Origin: Calliphora vicina
Lineage: Eukaryota; Arthropoda; Insecta; Diptera; Calliphoridae
DNA length: 64,000 nucleotides
Assembly: GCF_958450345.1 (NCBI RefSeq)
Contig: NC_088783.1
Location: 105,457,302 to 105,521,301 of the forward strand
Reading direction: 5' to 3'
Position numbers and translations under genes: made by a program. This document shows, piece by piece, positions 21,780-31,385 of the stretch. Below the pieces are notes generated by a model. The model worked only from the letters and a program-made list of their open reading frames with translations. It ran no database searches and was not told where the DNA came from. Within the stretch, counting starts at the first letter, position 1. Each line of letters opens with the position of its first letter.

Positions 21780-22515
21780 AGGACATCCCAGTGTCTTCCA
21801 GTCAGAAATCCTAGCGATCTTAGCAGTGTCTTATGCCCAGAGATCCTATCCATCTGGAAAGCCACGGATTTGATAAGGGCATATGTCACAGAGGGGTCGG
21901 TAGTGACAATTTATGTAGATAGTCAGGCAGCACTATGGTGCACTCGAGCACTGTGTTGAACTGTAAGAGGGCTCTAGAAGCGTTACTGGAACTATAAACA
22001 GTCAGATTGTGTTGGGAGATAGCAGATGAACTGGGTTTGGATCTAGATTTTATTAATAGGGACTGGGAGGACTTTTATAGGTTGATCTTCGAAAGATTCT
22101 GGGACTCTACGAACCAATGCTGGCGTAGTAGGACGAATTGCAGGGTGTCCAGGGCTATTTGGACAATGTTGGATGCAAAGGCAACTATAATACTGATTGG
22201 GTTGGATAAGGAAAATCTCAGGTCTTTAGTAGGAGTGATAACCGGTCATTGCTCAATAGGAACCTCCATTGGTAAATGGAATATGGACGCTCATCCTACA
22301 ACTGTAGAATGTGCGAAGATATTGAGTATGTAGAAATAGTGGAATGTATTGAGTGTAACTGTCCTAGGTCTCAGGCAAACATGGCTAGGGGAAATATTCC
22401 ATGATGAACTGGGGTTTATAGCTAGATAAGATCTAGGTAATCTATTAGGTTTTATCAGGGGAATAGGCTGGCTATTTTGGGTAACAGGATGCCAGTCTGT
22501 TCTTAATTCCAGTCA
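21780..22515 (+). mobile_element. I/LOA-like LINE relic, RNase H end (plus copy)
   Basis: VTIYVDSQAALWCTRAL (~21900-21950) is a canonical RNase H motif with its catalytic Asp. It is followed after a frameshift by IADELGLDLDFINRDWED and, in a 108-residue ORF at 22007-22333, by IILIGLDKENLRSLVGVITG. The sequence then matches the minus copy as far as CTGGTTTT-free 3' sequence ending GGTAACAGGATGCCAGTCTG (~22480-22500). This copy keeps the uninverted arrangement and serves as reference for the micro-inversion at 19.3-19.5 kb. The 5' RT portion is missing. Confidence 0.8.
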
Positions 22516-22519
22516 CTTA

Positions 22520-23480
22520 GAACCATATATGCTTAATTTCATGTTTCTAAGTTCATTGTTAAAGAAATTTCAAAAAAGTACCATTAGAAGAACAAAAAAA
22601 GTACCTATAGTTCAGTTCTCACATTTTGGTACCTAAATATTATCTCCTATTCCTAACACTAACTTCACTCAGTTACATATCAGCTAACTTTAATGGCGAT
22701 AAGTGAAATAATTTAAAATATTAAAAAAGTAACATTAGGAGAAAAGTACCAATTTCCTCCCTTTTCCTCCTTGAACACCCCTCAAGTTAGAAATTTAAAA
22801 ATATTACATTTTGCCAAAAATTGTTTATGCAACAGACATGTCTCAAACGATTAAAATCTGTGTTAATGTGTCCAAGATGTTTTAAAAAAAGTACCAAACT
22901 GTTTACCCGGATTTGGCCCTGGCACTCAAGTTCCAAATAACACCCTGTTAGTTAATTTTTGTATGAATCCAGGAGGCAATTAAATTTCCCCGATTTTATC
23001 CCCTTTTTGGTACCTTTTTTATCCCCATTGAGGTGGTACAATTTTATTCAAATAAATTTCTGTAACGTGGTGGGAGCTCATAATAAAATATTCGTATGTC
23101 TATGTCAAATTATAGAAAAACATATTTTATGAAAAAGTACCAAAAATAAACACAATTTTTATCCCTTAAGGGTTCGAATTTCCAAAAAGTACCAAACTTA
23201 TATTTTTTATTTTTTGTTGATTAAAGAATACGATTTAAAATTTGTTTATATGTTTATTGGTTTAAAAGATACATAGGGTGCAAAAAAAGTACCAAAAAAC
23301 AGTTTTTACCCGTTTTCTCCCCTAAAAGAATTTCGAATTTCGAAAAAGTACGAAATGGAGTAACATGCAATTTTAAGTTTTTTTGTATCTTTATTAGTTT
23401 TGAAGATATAAGGTTACCGAATTTACCCGTTTTTACTCTTTTTTACCCCCTAAATGTTCGAATTTCCAAAAATCACTTCT
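22520..23480 (+). repeat. degenerate AAAAAGTACCAAA repeat region
   Basis: AAAAAGTACCAAA and close variants recur (about 22570, 22745, 22890, 23120, 23195, 23287, 23343), often preceded by GTTCGAATTTCC and by TTTTACCCGTTTT or TTTATCCC. The clearest units start near 23171, 23332 and 23457. The region ends in GTTTGGGCTGTGCGATGATG and AATCAGTCAGTCAGTAACG (~23550). I do not recognise the element class. Confidence 0.6.
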
Positions 23481-23689
23481 TATCGGATCGTTTTGGGGAG
23501 GGAGGAACCCACAGTTAAAATTCATGATTCTAGCTTCAGTCGTTTGGGCTGTGCGATGATGAATCAGTCAGTCAGTAACGTTAAGTCGCTAAATTAATGT
23601 CATGATTCAGAGACACGACCTGAGAACGATTTAAAAATGTTTGTATGAAAAACACTCAAAAATTATTTGAAAACTGAGTGATTTTCAAA

Positions 23690-25075
23690 CAAAAATGCCG
23701 AAACTTCGTGGGCAAAAGTGCTGAGGTGTAAATAATCTCTACACGAGCAGCGCCTCCAAGCCAAAGTTCTTACTGCTCCCCGGGGCAGTAAAAGCTTTTG
23801 GTCATTCGTTAAAAAAATAAAGGATAATCCTAGTTCATCAATTCCTACTCTTTTAAAGGATAGCCAATCATTCACTGACCCGGTTTATAAAGCTAATCTT
23901 TTGCCTGAATTATTTGCAAATAATTCGAACTTACCGAAAAGCAATTAGCCACTACCCAAGCTCGAAACCGAATATATTCTTTCGCGCTCTTAGCTTAAAC
24001 AAGTCTCCTGGGCCTGATTCTTCGACACAATCTCGCTAGCTAACCTTTTCAGCACTTTATACCAAATTTCCAGTATGTTAGAATGTTGCTAATGTTATTT
24101 CCTTAAAAGACAGAGGCTAACAACCCTGAAAATTATCTCCCAATAACAATTTGTTCTTCACTTTCCAAAGTTATGGAGAGTCCAAAGTTATGGAGAATCT
24201 TGTTAAATATTTAGAGTCCAACAATTTACTCAGCCACCGACAGTCTGGCTTTCGTAGAGGACGCTCTATGGGAGACTTGCTAGCCTTCCTATTGGAAAAA
24301 TAGTATCGTTCCATTCACCGTTTTGGCGAAAGTAAAGTGGTGGCTCTAGAAATTTGGAAGGCTTTCGAAACTTAATGCTTTTGGTAATAACTTCTTTCAA
24401 TTTATATCGAGCTTTCTCTATAGATGGAATCACAAACGAGTTCAAGATCAATTTAGGGGTACCGCAAGGCTCCGTCCTTTCTCCTACTTTATTTCTTATC
24501 TTTCTAAACGAATTTCCAACCCTTTCTACTCTTTTGCAGATGACACCAACATTTGCCACTCAAAACACATTTTTCAAGTGTCGAAAGAAGCATTGAAGTG
24601 CATTGGTTTTACAAAAACGGTGTAGGAAATACTTCTCCTTACTATCTCATATGTTGGCCTATTTGGAGTTACTCGACCGCATATAGGAGAGAGCGAAAGT
24701 GCTTATAGGTGACAGTAGAGTATCCAGCTCTATTGACTCATTGGAACATCAATGTGGGTTTTTTTTCACTGTTCTGCCGTTACTACAATGATATGCCCTC
24801 TGCTGAATTTAGGGAACTTGTTCCCGAAACCCTTAGTTTTCTACGCAACACACGTTCTTCGGCACGGGCTCATCAATTCGTTTTCGACTGGACAGTGGAT
24901 CACACAACATATTACAGGGAAAATACTTTCTTTAGCCGTGCTACATGTATGTGGAATAAGATTCCTCCTGAAGTCTTTCCTGTCGCTTTCAATATAGGAA
25001 AATTCAAATCAAATATCCATAAACACTACTTCCTCTATCCTCACTCCCATAACCTATTTTCCTAGTTCCAATACA
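23690..25075 (+). mobile_element. CR1/Jockey-like LINE relic, copy B
   Basis: The best preserved copy. It reads SFWSFVKKIKDNPSSSIPTL (~23790), then a decayed linker, ICSSLSKVMES (~24150), NLLSHRQSGFRRGRSMGDLL (~24220-24285), FGESKVVAL.I.KAFET (catalytic Asp region, ~24325-24370) and LGVPQGSVLSPTLF (~24453-24495). SFADDT follows at ~24530 (the catalytic DD is intact), and then the C-terminal region with SIDSLEHQCG-like, FRELVPETLSFLRNTRSS and a final CMWNKIPPEVFP (24709-25065). A 118-residue ORF covers the end. Frameshifts and stops kill it. The 5' part with the endonuclease is absent. Copies A (~4-5.1 kb) and C (~10.1-11.3 kb) are on minus. Confidence 0.85.
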
Positions 25076-25390
25076 AAGCATTGTCAAGAGTGCTGGTCCA
25101 AGAAAAAATATGCGAGTTAAATGATTTTTATAATTGACACCAAAAGGCCTATAGAGCTAATAAACTTTGAATTTGTTTCTTTAAAATTATATAATTGCTA
25201 CCCTTATCCACCACTCCTTAACATTTTCCTCTTCCAACACCCCCTTATCCCTACTCCACCTTTAAAACAACCCAACCTCCCCCTCTTACTTGCATCATCA
25301 CCCACTACTTTCCAAATGAATTCCTTTAACCATTTAATTCTTATTATTTCTTTCTTTCCACTTAAACGATTTCCTTGCTTTCTTTCCTTC
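25076..25390. other. spacer with C/T-rich stretch
   Basis: A C- and T-rich segment (25200-25390) gives a Pro/Leu/Phe-rich open reading of about 100 codons. It looks like low-complexity sequence, with no domain or conserved motif. Confidence 0.5.
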
Positions 25391-26115
25391 TTTTTCCATA
25401 TTCCCCCATCTGTTCATGGTGGTTGATTGGCCAATTGGTAGCAGAAGAAAGAAAAAAATCAATTAAAAATCATGGTCAATGCCAGCTTTAAGTTGAAAAA
25501 GATTTTCTTCTACAGATTTTCTACTGCGCATTTAAATTTACAGAACTTTAAGATTATTTCGCGGAAGACATCTTTATGATGATATTTTTTTTTTATGACT
25601 TAAGTAAACCAGGAGATAAAGAAAAATGCATTTAAATTTAATTTGATGGCAAAAGAATAAGGTAGTATGACGTCTTCTTTGTCTATTCAACACATATTTC
25701 CAAATAGGCAAGCAAGTTTTTAGTTCTAAGAATTTGGCTCGTGCGAACGTTGTAAAAAGACCCAGAACTCCTAAAGAATATAACTAGATTCATAGCTACA
25801 CTTCCCAAAGGTAGTTTAGATCATGATATTTAAATTTCTAATGATATTTTAATCAACGCTCTTGTAAATCAAGGCTGTCAAATGGAAGACGTATAGATTC
25901 TTCACTCCCTTCTTCCTCTCTTCCCAAGTACGTTCACTTATATTGAGCCCATTTAGTATACCTATTTCAAGTCAGATCGAGTCCCTACCAAAAGAGATTT
26001 TCTTCCTCTTTTTTCCATATTCCCCGTCTGTTCGTGGTGATTGATTGTTTAATTGGTAGAAGAAGAAAAAATCAATTAAAAATCATGGTCGAAGCCAGCT
26101 CTAAGTTACTGGATC
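25390..26115 (+). repeat. direct repeat pair of about 110 bp, 616 bp apart
   Basis: TTCCATATTCCCCCATCTGT..GGTGGTTGATTGG..AATTGGTAGCAGAAGAAAG..ATCAATTAAAAATCATGGTC occurs at about 25396-25495 and again at about 26012-26110 with minor changes. The intervening DNA has no recognised gene. This could be a diverged segmental duplication or the ends of an unrecognised insertion. Confidence 0.65.
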
Positions 26116-26507
26116 GTAGACCATCGGTGTACCGACTCTCTCAGTGCCGATCGGTTATAATCGATATGTGCTTTAACGAGTTCGTGTAAAAATTCTTGCA
26201 AGCGGTTTCGAGGAAACGTTGTTTATGTTTGAGTACGTAGTTCCTTTACATCCTGGTATCTCCAAGATCCTAAGCATGTTCGAATTTCTTATGTAACACG
26301 AAGATCTCACCACGATCCTTAGAATTTGGGATTAGGTCTCCTCAATAAGATCAATATTGATATTAATAGCTCTTCTTCATAATTATTTATTTTGTTTTAA
26401 CTAAGAATCCTTATTGGTTTATTAGTAGTCCTTGGCGAAAATCTATCATGCAACCCTCAGATTGATAGAGTGACCCAATAGACTAGATGATTTAATTTTG
26501 ATTTCTT

Positions 26508-26600
26508 TATTAAACAAACAAAAAGTTTTGCTTGTCTGCAGAAACACCCAGAGTCTCTGGCAGGAATTGAAGCCGCAACCCTTGGATTGATTGCTTGTTT
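26508..26600 (-). mobile_element. tRNA-related SINE fragment (minus)
   Basis: In reverse complement: GGGTTGCGGCTTCAATTCCT, then GCCAGAGACTCTGGGTGTTT, CTGCAGACAAGC and a TTTTGTTTGTTTAA tail, matching the elements at 18.5 and 42.3 kb. A piece resembling the 5' part of the 42.3-kb copy (ATAGACTAGATGAT at ~26478) lies beside it in plus orientation, suggesting a local inversion. Confidence 0.55.
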
Positions 26601-26639
26601 CATTCCTACCAAATAAATTCACCTATTACTTCCATCATA

Positions 26640-28080
26640 ATATGTCCAGTGATCCTAAGCTTGTACGCTATAGTGTCGCTTCACCTAAAAGAGTTCCATA
26701 GTCAAAAACCTTTTCATCTTTGTCAGAGATAACCGGCATTCGTTAACCAGATTACATTTCATATTGATGGTCGTCCGAGATTTATGATCGTCTTGCTATC
26801 AGGAAGAATACTACATAGATGCGGTAGACTGACTGCATGAAACATTCAGTACCACCACGCTTCCTCTCAACTTGAATTCGGAAGACTTCAATTGAATGCT
26901 ACTCGAATGAAAGCTTATCTCCAAGTTGATTCATCCCTATTTAGAAAAGTCCTCCAACCAAGTTAAAGTTCCTCTGGGTTGTATTCGACTATAGGTTTGA
27001 GGCTAATGGCAGCAAAAATAAATTTAAGTCTCGTGATTATTCACTATCAATTGTTGAGTCTTTCACCTAAGAGAGTCTCTTTTCAATGAGAGATAAATCA
27101 GTCAGATTTCTACGATATTTAGTGTCGCCTTGCTATCAGGAAAACTTCGAATACTGCTCATTTTATAAATGAAATATAAGTTTGAAGAATACTAATCTGG
27201 GTTGGATTCGAGCCCAATGGCAGAGTTTAAAGCATAATCACAGAAAAAATTGATTTAAGGCTCTTGATTATTCACTTATTTTGAATGATAGATTAATCAG
27301 TTAGATTTCTCCGCCTTGCTATCAGGAAAACTTCGAATATCATTCTCGTCTACTTAGCCAGTTTACGGCTGAAATATAAGTTTGAAGAATACTAAACTGA
27401 TACGGTAGACTGAATGAACCTTCTTCACAACTTTAATTCGGAATGAAAGTTTATCCCCAAGTTTATTCATCCTTTTTAAATGAAAAAATTAGTTCAATGA
27501 AGTTAGAGAACTCCTCCAACCAAGTTAAAGTCCCTCTGTTTGGATTCGACAGTTGGTTTGAGCCTAATGGTAGAGTTTAAAGCGTAATCATATTAAAAAT
27601 GGATTTAAGGCTCTTGACTATTCACTATCATTCGTTAGGTCTGTTACCTTAGAGAGATTATTTTGGATCAGAGATAAATCAGTCAAATTTCTCCGAAATT
27701 TATGGTCGCCTTGATATCAAGAAAATTTCTTTAAGAGTGAAGAATACTACACTGATGCGGTAGACTAAATGAACTATTTAGTACCATCTACCCTTCCTCT
27801 CAACTTTAATTCGGAAGACTTCAAATGAATCCTCCTGGAATGAAAGTTGATTTATCCCTGTTTAATGAAAAATGGAGTTCAAAGAAGTCAGAAAAGCCCT
27901 ATAACCAAGTAAAAGTTCCTCTGCGTAGGATTTGAATGTTGGTTTGAGTATGACGGCAAAGTTTAAAGCATAATGATAGCAAAAAGAGATACAAAGCTCT
28001 TGATTGTTCACTATCATTTGTTAGGTCTGTCACCTTAGAGAGATTATTTTTAAATGAGAGATAAATCAGTCAGATTTCTT
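26640..28080 (+). repeat. complex tandem repeat, unit about 360-380 bp
   Basis: Phrases recur in constant order: GCGGTAGACTGAATGAAC (~26825, 27398, 27758), TCAACTTTAATTCGGAAGAC, CTCCAACCAAGTTAAAGTCC, TTTGAGCCTAATGGCAGAGT, GGCTCTTGATTATTCACTAT and AGAGATAAATCAGTCAGATT (~27103, 27290, 27685, 28062). One unit contains an extra partial duplication around 27140-27370. No coding signal and no relation to known elements recognised. Confidence 0.75.
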
Positions 28081-28885
28081 CAATTAAGTAGCTCTGAGGT
28101 TTGATGGCTACCTTGAGTCTTCGATATGAACTAATAGGCCATCCATTCCATTTTGAATCAAGCATCTCCTTTGGGTTAAGAGCAGTTTTTTTAAGCTCTA
28201 TATTATGGGACACTACTAGGGTCTCTGTCATCGGCTCAACTTCAACTATATTTTACTTCGTCTGTTAGTTAAGGGCAGTTGGATTGGGAGGGGGAATTGG
28301 CAGTGTATGACTCATATCGAGCTACATGACGTTCTGAGTTTGATTCCTAAACCAACAAACCCAAGAAATATCAGATAGAGAAGACGGACAGATGAATGGT
28401 CGTGGCTGTTAAAATCTAAGGATGACCGGCTTTACCAGGAACGATACTTGCAAAGCTATTGATATAAACAGAGCTCATATTAGGCAGCCAAATGTTGTCA
28501 CGGATCACAAGTCCCTCAATCTCTCATGACTAAAAGCTTTAAAACTTTAGGAGAACGTGATTTTGATGAGACGTCGAATGACTGAGAAAACCCGGAGGAC
28601 CATAACCTCTAAAAGGATGACCGGTATCACCCAGAGGAGAAACGTATCAGTCAAAGAACATGGAAAAACACGCAAATCTTTATTCATTTAAGAAAAGTTT
28701 AGCTACTGGAATAAATAGAGAACTGATGAGGCAGGGCAGAGTTGACATGGATCAACACTGCTACCATCTCACAGATCCAGAATATACAGGGTAGCTGATG
28801 AATTTTGCTACCTTAATAACTTTACCAGGAATAACTTCTTTTGTAATGCATGGAATTTATTCAATATTTTTTCATTTGAAAGCCC
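28081..28885. other. non-coding DNA, no recognised element
   Basis: Moderately mixed sequence between the complex satellite and the mariner relics. No ORF of note and no repeat phrase that I could align elsewhere in the window. Confidence 0.45.
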
Positions 28886-28889
28886 ATTG

Positions 28890-29202
28890 AATTGTATTTG
28901 AAATAGTTTAATTCGTCTTAAAGACAATTGAATTTAAATAACCGCACTGCTCGTTGATACAAGTGCGAACTTAGCAAAAAGTTGTTCATTTTCTGAGTAA
29001 TTCTGGCATTACCGACTGAGCTATGTTGCACCATTTTGTTGAAACCACACAGAGTTGAAAGGAATTCTCTTTCGGCGTAATTCCGGATAAAAAATTCTTT
29101 TGGCATGCTCAAGTAACGGTCTCCAATAACCGTAACACGTGAAGAATCTCCACACCACACTGCGACGCGATTTGAATTAAATTTATTCAAAGTATTGGCC
29201 AT
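28890..29202 (-). mobile_element. second mariner/Tc1-like transposase fragment
   Basis: Minus-strand DNA directly downstream of the mariner stop. In alternating frames it reads RVAVWCG (~29160), VTVIGDRYLSMPKEFF (~29130-29080) and FNKMVQHSSVGNAR (~29040-29000). These resemble the catalytic-domain stretch around the second Asp of an IS630/Tc1/mariner transposase (VTVNGxRYxxM..F..QQDGATCHTA), with the Asp lost. It seems to belong to a different subfamily from the adjacent relic. A 94-residue ORF covers it but spans only a domain fragment. Confidence 0.5.
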
Positions 29203-30025
29203 TGTTAGCTATGACCTTTTTCCATCTTTCTGGCAACATATGGATTCCGAGCCAAAAGAACTGCTCATCTTTTGAGGCCAAGAAAGAATCAAGCAAATAT
29301 CGGATACTCTGTTCTTTAATAAAGCGTATCCCAGAGAGAGCGTTCTGCATCGATCGAAACAAATAGTATTCGGACGGGGCAAGGTCTGGACTTCCCAACC
29401 ACTTCATTCTAAATACTTTTTAACAGGTATTGCAAAATGTGGCCGAGCGTTGTCATGGTGGAATATTATGGTTTCATGTCTGGGCGTTTTTCAGCCAAAG
29501 CTCTCTTCAAACGAATCAGTTGTGTTCGATACAGGTTCCCTGTGATGGTCTGGCCAAATTTCAGCAGCTCATAATAGATTGGACCCTCTTGCTCCCACCA
29601 AATACTGAGTATTATATTAGCACCGTGGATATTTGGCTTTCGTGTCGATTGGCCGGGCTTCTCAAACGATTTCTTACGCTTCGGGTTATCGGAATGGATC
29701 CAGTTTTTATCGCAAGTGCAAAAATTATTTCATACATGCAAACTCGTCTTTCAAGGTTTCTTGGCTTCAATTCACATGGTACCCAATTTCCCTGCTTTTG
29801 GATGAATCTGATGCTGACAAACATTTTGAAATTGCTGCTTGAGTAGCTCCCAATGATTTTGCAAGCTCTAGTTGAGTGTAACAAAAATCTTCATGGAGTA
29901 ATGCCTCCAATTCTTGATTGCCAAACTTTTTTGAATGACCTGGGCGATCTTTGTCTTCAGTGTCGAACGTTGAAACCGATAAAACACATTCACAATAAGC
30001 TTCGGTGAGCAAATAGATATACACA
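29203..30025 (-). mobile_element. cecropia-like mariner transposase relic, copy 1
   Basis: On minus from ~30000: EDKDRPGHSKKFGNQELEAL and LAKSLGATQAAISKCLSA (helix-turn-helix; 85-residue ORF 30024-29767), then QGNWVPCELKPRNLERR (29884-29612). The WDE..H catalytic stretch is decayed, and HDNARPHFA (second catalytic Asp, ~29455-29430) precedes SPDLAPSEYYLF (third Asp region, ~29400-29360). The protein end is MLPERWKKVIANNGQYFE (29183 end). Nearly the whole transposase is represented but frameshifts and stops divide it. Motif order equals a full-length mariner of ~340 residues. A second, more decayed copy lies in opposite orientation at 34.8-35.6 kb. Confidence 0.85.
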
Positions 30026-31065
30026 ATTTTGAAATGACATTGAAATTTTTATTTATAAAATTATAATTCTAAAAAAAGTAATTTTTATCTTAAACTACAA
30101 TAATAAATCATTAGCTAAACAATAAGAAAAAAATGACGTCAGTTTTTTGGGACAAACAATAAAAGATGAGAATAAATTTAAAAAGAAATTCATAGCTATT
30201 TTTAAACATAAAAATTGGTACAAAAAAAAAACGAAATTTGTTTAGAAAACTAAACCCACGCATGAAAACAAAATCTCACGCATCAAATATTTGTGTAGTT
30301 CAATAAATACCCTAGAGGAGGTTTTTGTGGAAAAAAGAATTAAACTCTGTTGGTTTTACTTAATAAAAATGTATAGAAGATATAATAATTTCTGATTATG
30401 TTTAAGAGAACAAGGGGAGAGAGGTTATTTAATATTTTTGTAGTAATAAGTTGCCCCATTGTCATTATCAAGAGCAAGAACAAGGCTGAAATAACCTTCA
30501 ACTTCACACTTGTTAATAGAGCAATGTACGAGTATGTACAAGCACTTGTAAATATATATTTATTTCAATACATAGCAGCAGAGAGCTAGAGAAGTACATA
30601 CCCACGTATAACGGCAAAAGGGGGGCAGGAGAGTACAATCATACACAAACTTACATACATACAAAAATACTCATACAAACCGGTCGCCCTTGTCACTATA
30701 TTTCTGTGGATAATGATTATTTTTTTGTTGTTCGCTCCAAATAATGGTCAAAAATACCATCAAAAAGGTACATATTTTTGGCAGAAAAGAGGAAGGCCTG
30801 TCAAAGAGGGGGAGGTTTTTAAATAAGCTCCCCATTTAAACAAAACTAGTCTTGCGAATACATCTATAATAAAATGTTGCTGTTGCTGAGTTCCTCATTG
30901 TTGATTTGTTCAACAAAACACACACACACCCCATAACAACAGAATCAAAAGACGACCAAAAAAAATTTTAAAAAACAGCAAAAATTAAACAATCAACACA
31001 CGCACATTTACTTAAATCCAATATGAAGAGAAAAAAAAAACACAAAATCAGTTATAAAAAAAAAC
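30026..31065. other. AT-rich non-coding DNA upstream of candidate exon
   Basis: No transposon motifs. A 63-codon open reading at 30398-30589 has no recognised domain. Simple repeats of CA type and CAA/CAG type appear near 30920-31140, as is common in 5' UTRs and promoters of fly genes. Confidence 0.45.
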
Positions 31066-31194
31066 ATGGACTACGACAGCAACAAATACAAATACAACCC
31101 AAAAATATACCCCCACCAAAACTCAACAACAACAGCAACAAAACAAACAACCGAAAAAATTGTATATAAAATTTTCAATAGCAAAGTTCAATGA
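31066..31194 (+). CDS. possible upstream ORF (42 codons)
   Basis: Starts ATGGACTACGACAGC and ends in TGA at 31192-31194, overlapping the ATG of the candidate signal-peptide exon (sequence CAATGAAC, the stop shifted by one base). The peptide is Asn/Thr/Lys/Tyr-rich with no domain. If the A-rich region is a 5' untranslated leader, this is an upstream ORF that could affect initiation at 31191. It may equally be chance in A-rich sequence. Confidence 0.2.
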   Translation: MDYDSNKYKYNPKIYPHQNSTTTATKQTTEKIVYKIFNSKVQ

Positions 31195-31197
31195 ACT
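31185..31197. promoter_or_regulatory. IR-1 nuclear-receptor-type palindrome
   Basis: AGTTCAATGAACT, the same box as at 8477 and 15364 with the centre base complemented. It overlaps the ATG at 31191. A TATATAAAA string lies about 20 bp upstream (~31163-31171), so this could be a core promoter rather than a translation start. Confidence 0.25.
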
Positions 31198-31268
31198 CTG
31201 CAGGCAGAGCTGTCGGCAAAATTATACGCAGTTTTTTGCTGTTGTTGTTGGTTATGCTGTTCTCATAC
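31191..31268 (+). CDS. candidate first coding exon, signal-peptide-like
   Basis: ATG at 31191 opens 26 codons: a basic N-terminus (MNSAGRAVGKIIRS, three Arg/Lys) followed by a hydrophobic core FLLLLLVMLFSY. This is the n- and h-region layout of a secretory signal peptide or signal anchor. At 31269 the sequence is AC|GTAAGTAAA, a near-consensus 5' splice site, leaving a phase-0 exon end. Unspliced, the frame stops after 35 codons at 31296. Leader-like CAA/CAG-rich A-rich DNA precedes it, and a possible old hAT element begins ~50 bp into the presumed intron. Against it: the -3 base is T, a TATA-like string sits 20 bp upstream, and no downstream exon was found. I do not recognise the protein. 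It could be chance, but the hydrophobic run plus donor is unusual for this sequence. Confidence 0.4.
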
Positions 31269-31385
31269 GTAAGTAAATACACAGAGAGAAATATTTAACA
31301 AACAAACAGGCCATTACTTTGTATCAGGGATGGAAAATTTGATATGAGAATACTTTTTCTTGATTATTTGTGAAATTAAACAAAT

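Noticed and set aside
23690..25075. Functional reverse transcriptase
   Set aside because: GVPQGS and FADD motifs survive, but multiple stops and frameshifts separate the domains and the endonuclease is missing.
25121..25426. 101-codon ORF as a host protein
   Set aside because: Pro/Leu/Phe composition follows a C/T-rich low-complexity stretch; no domain, and no splice or start context.
29183..30025. Active mariner transposase
   Set aside because: All domains are traceable, but in different frames with stops and a decayed catalytic region; no clear terminal repeats were found.
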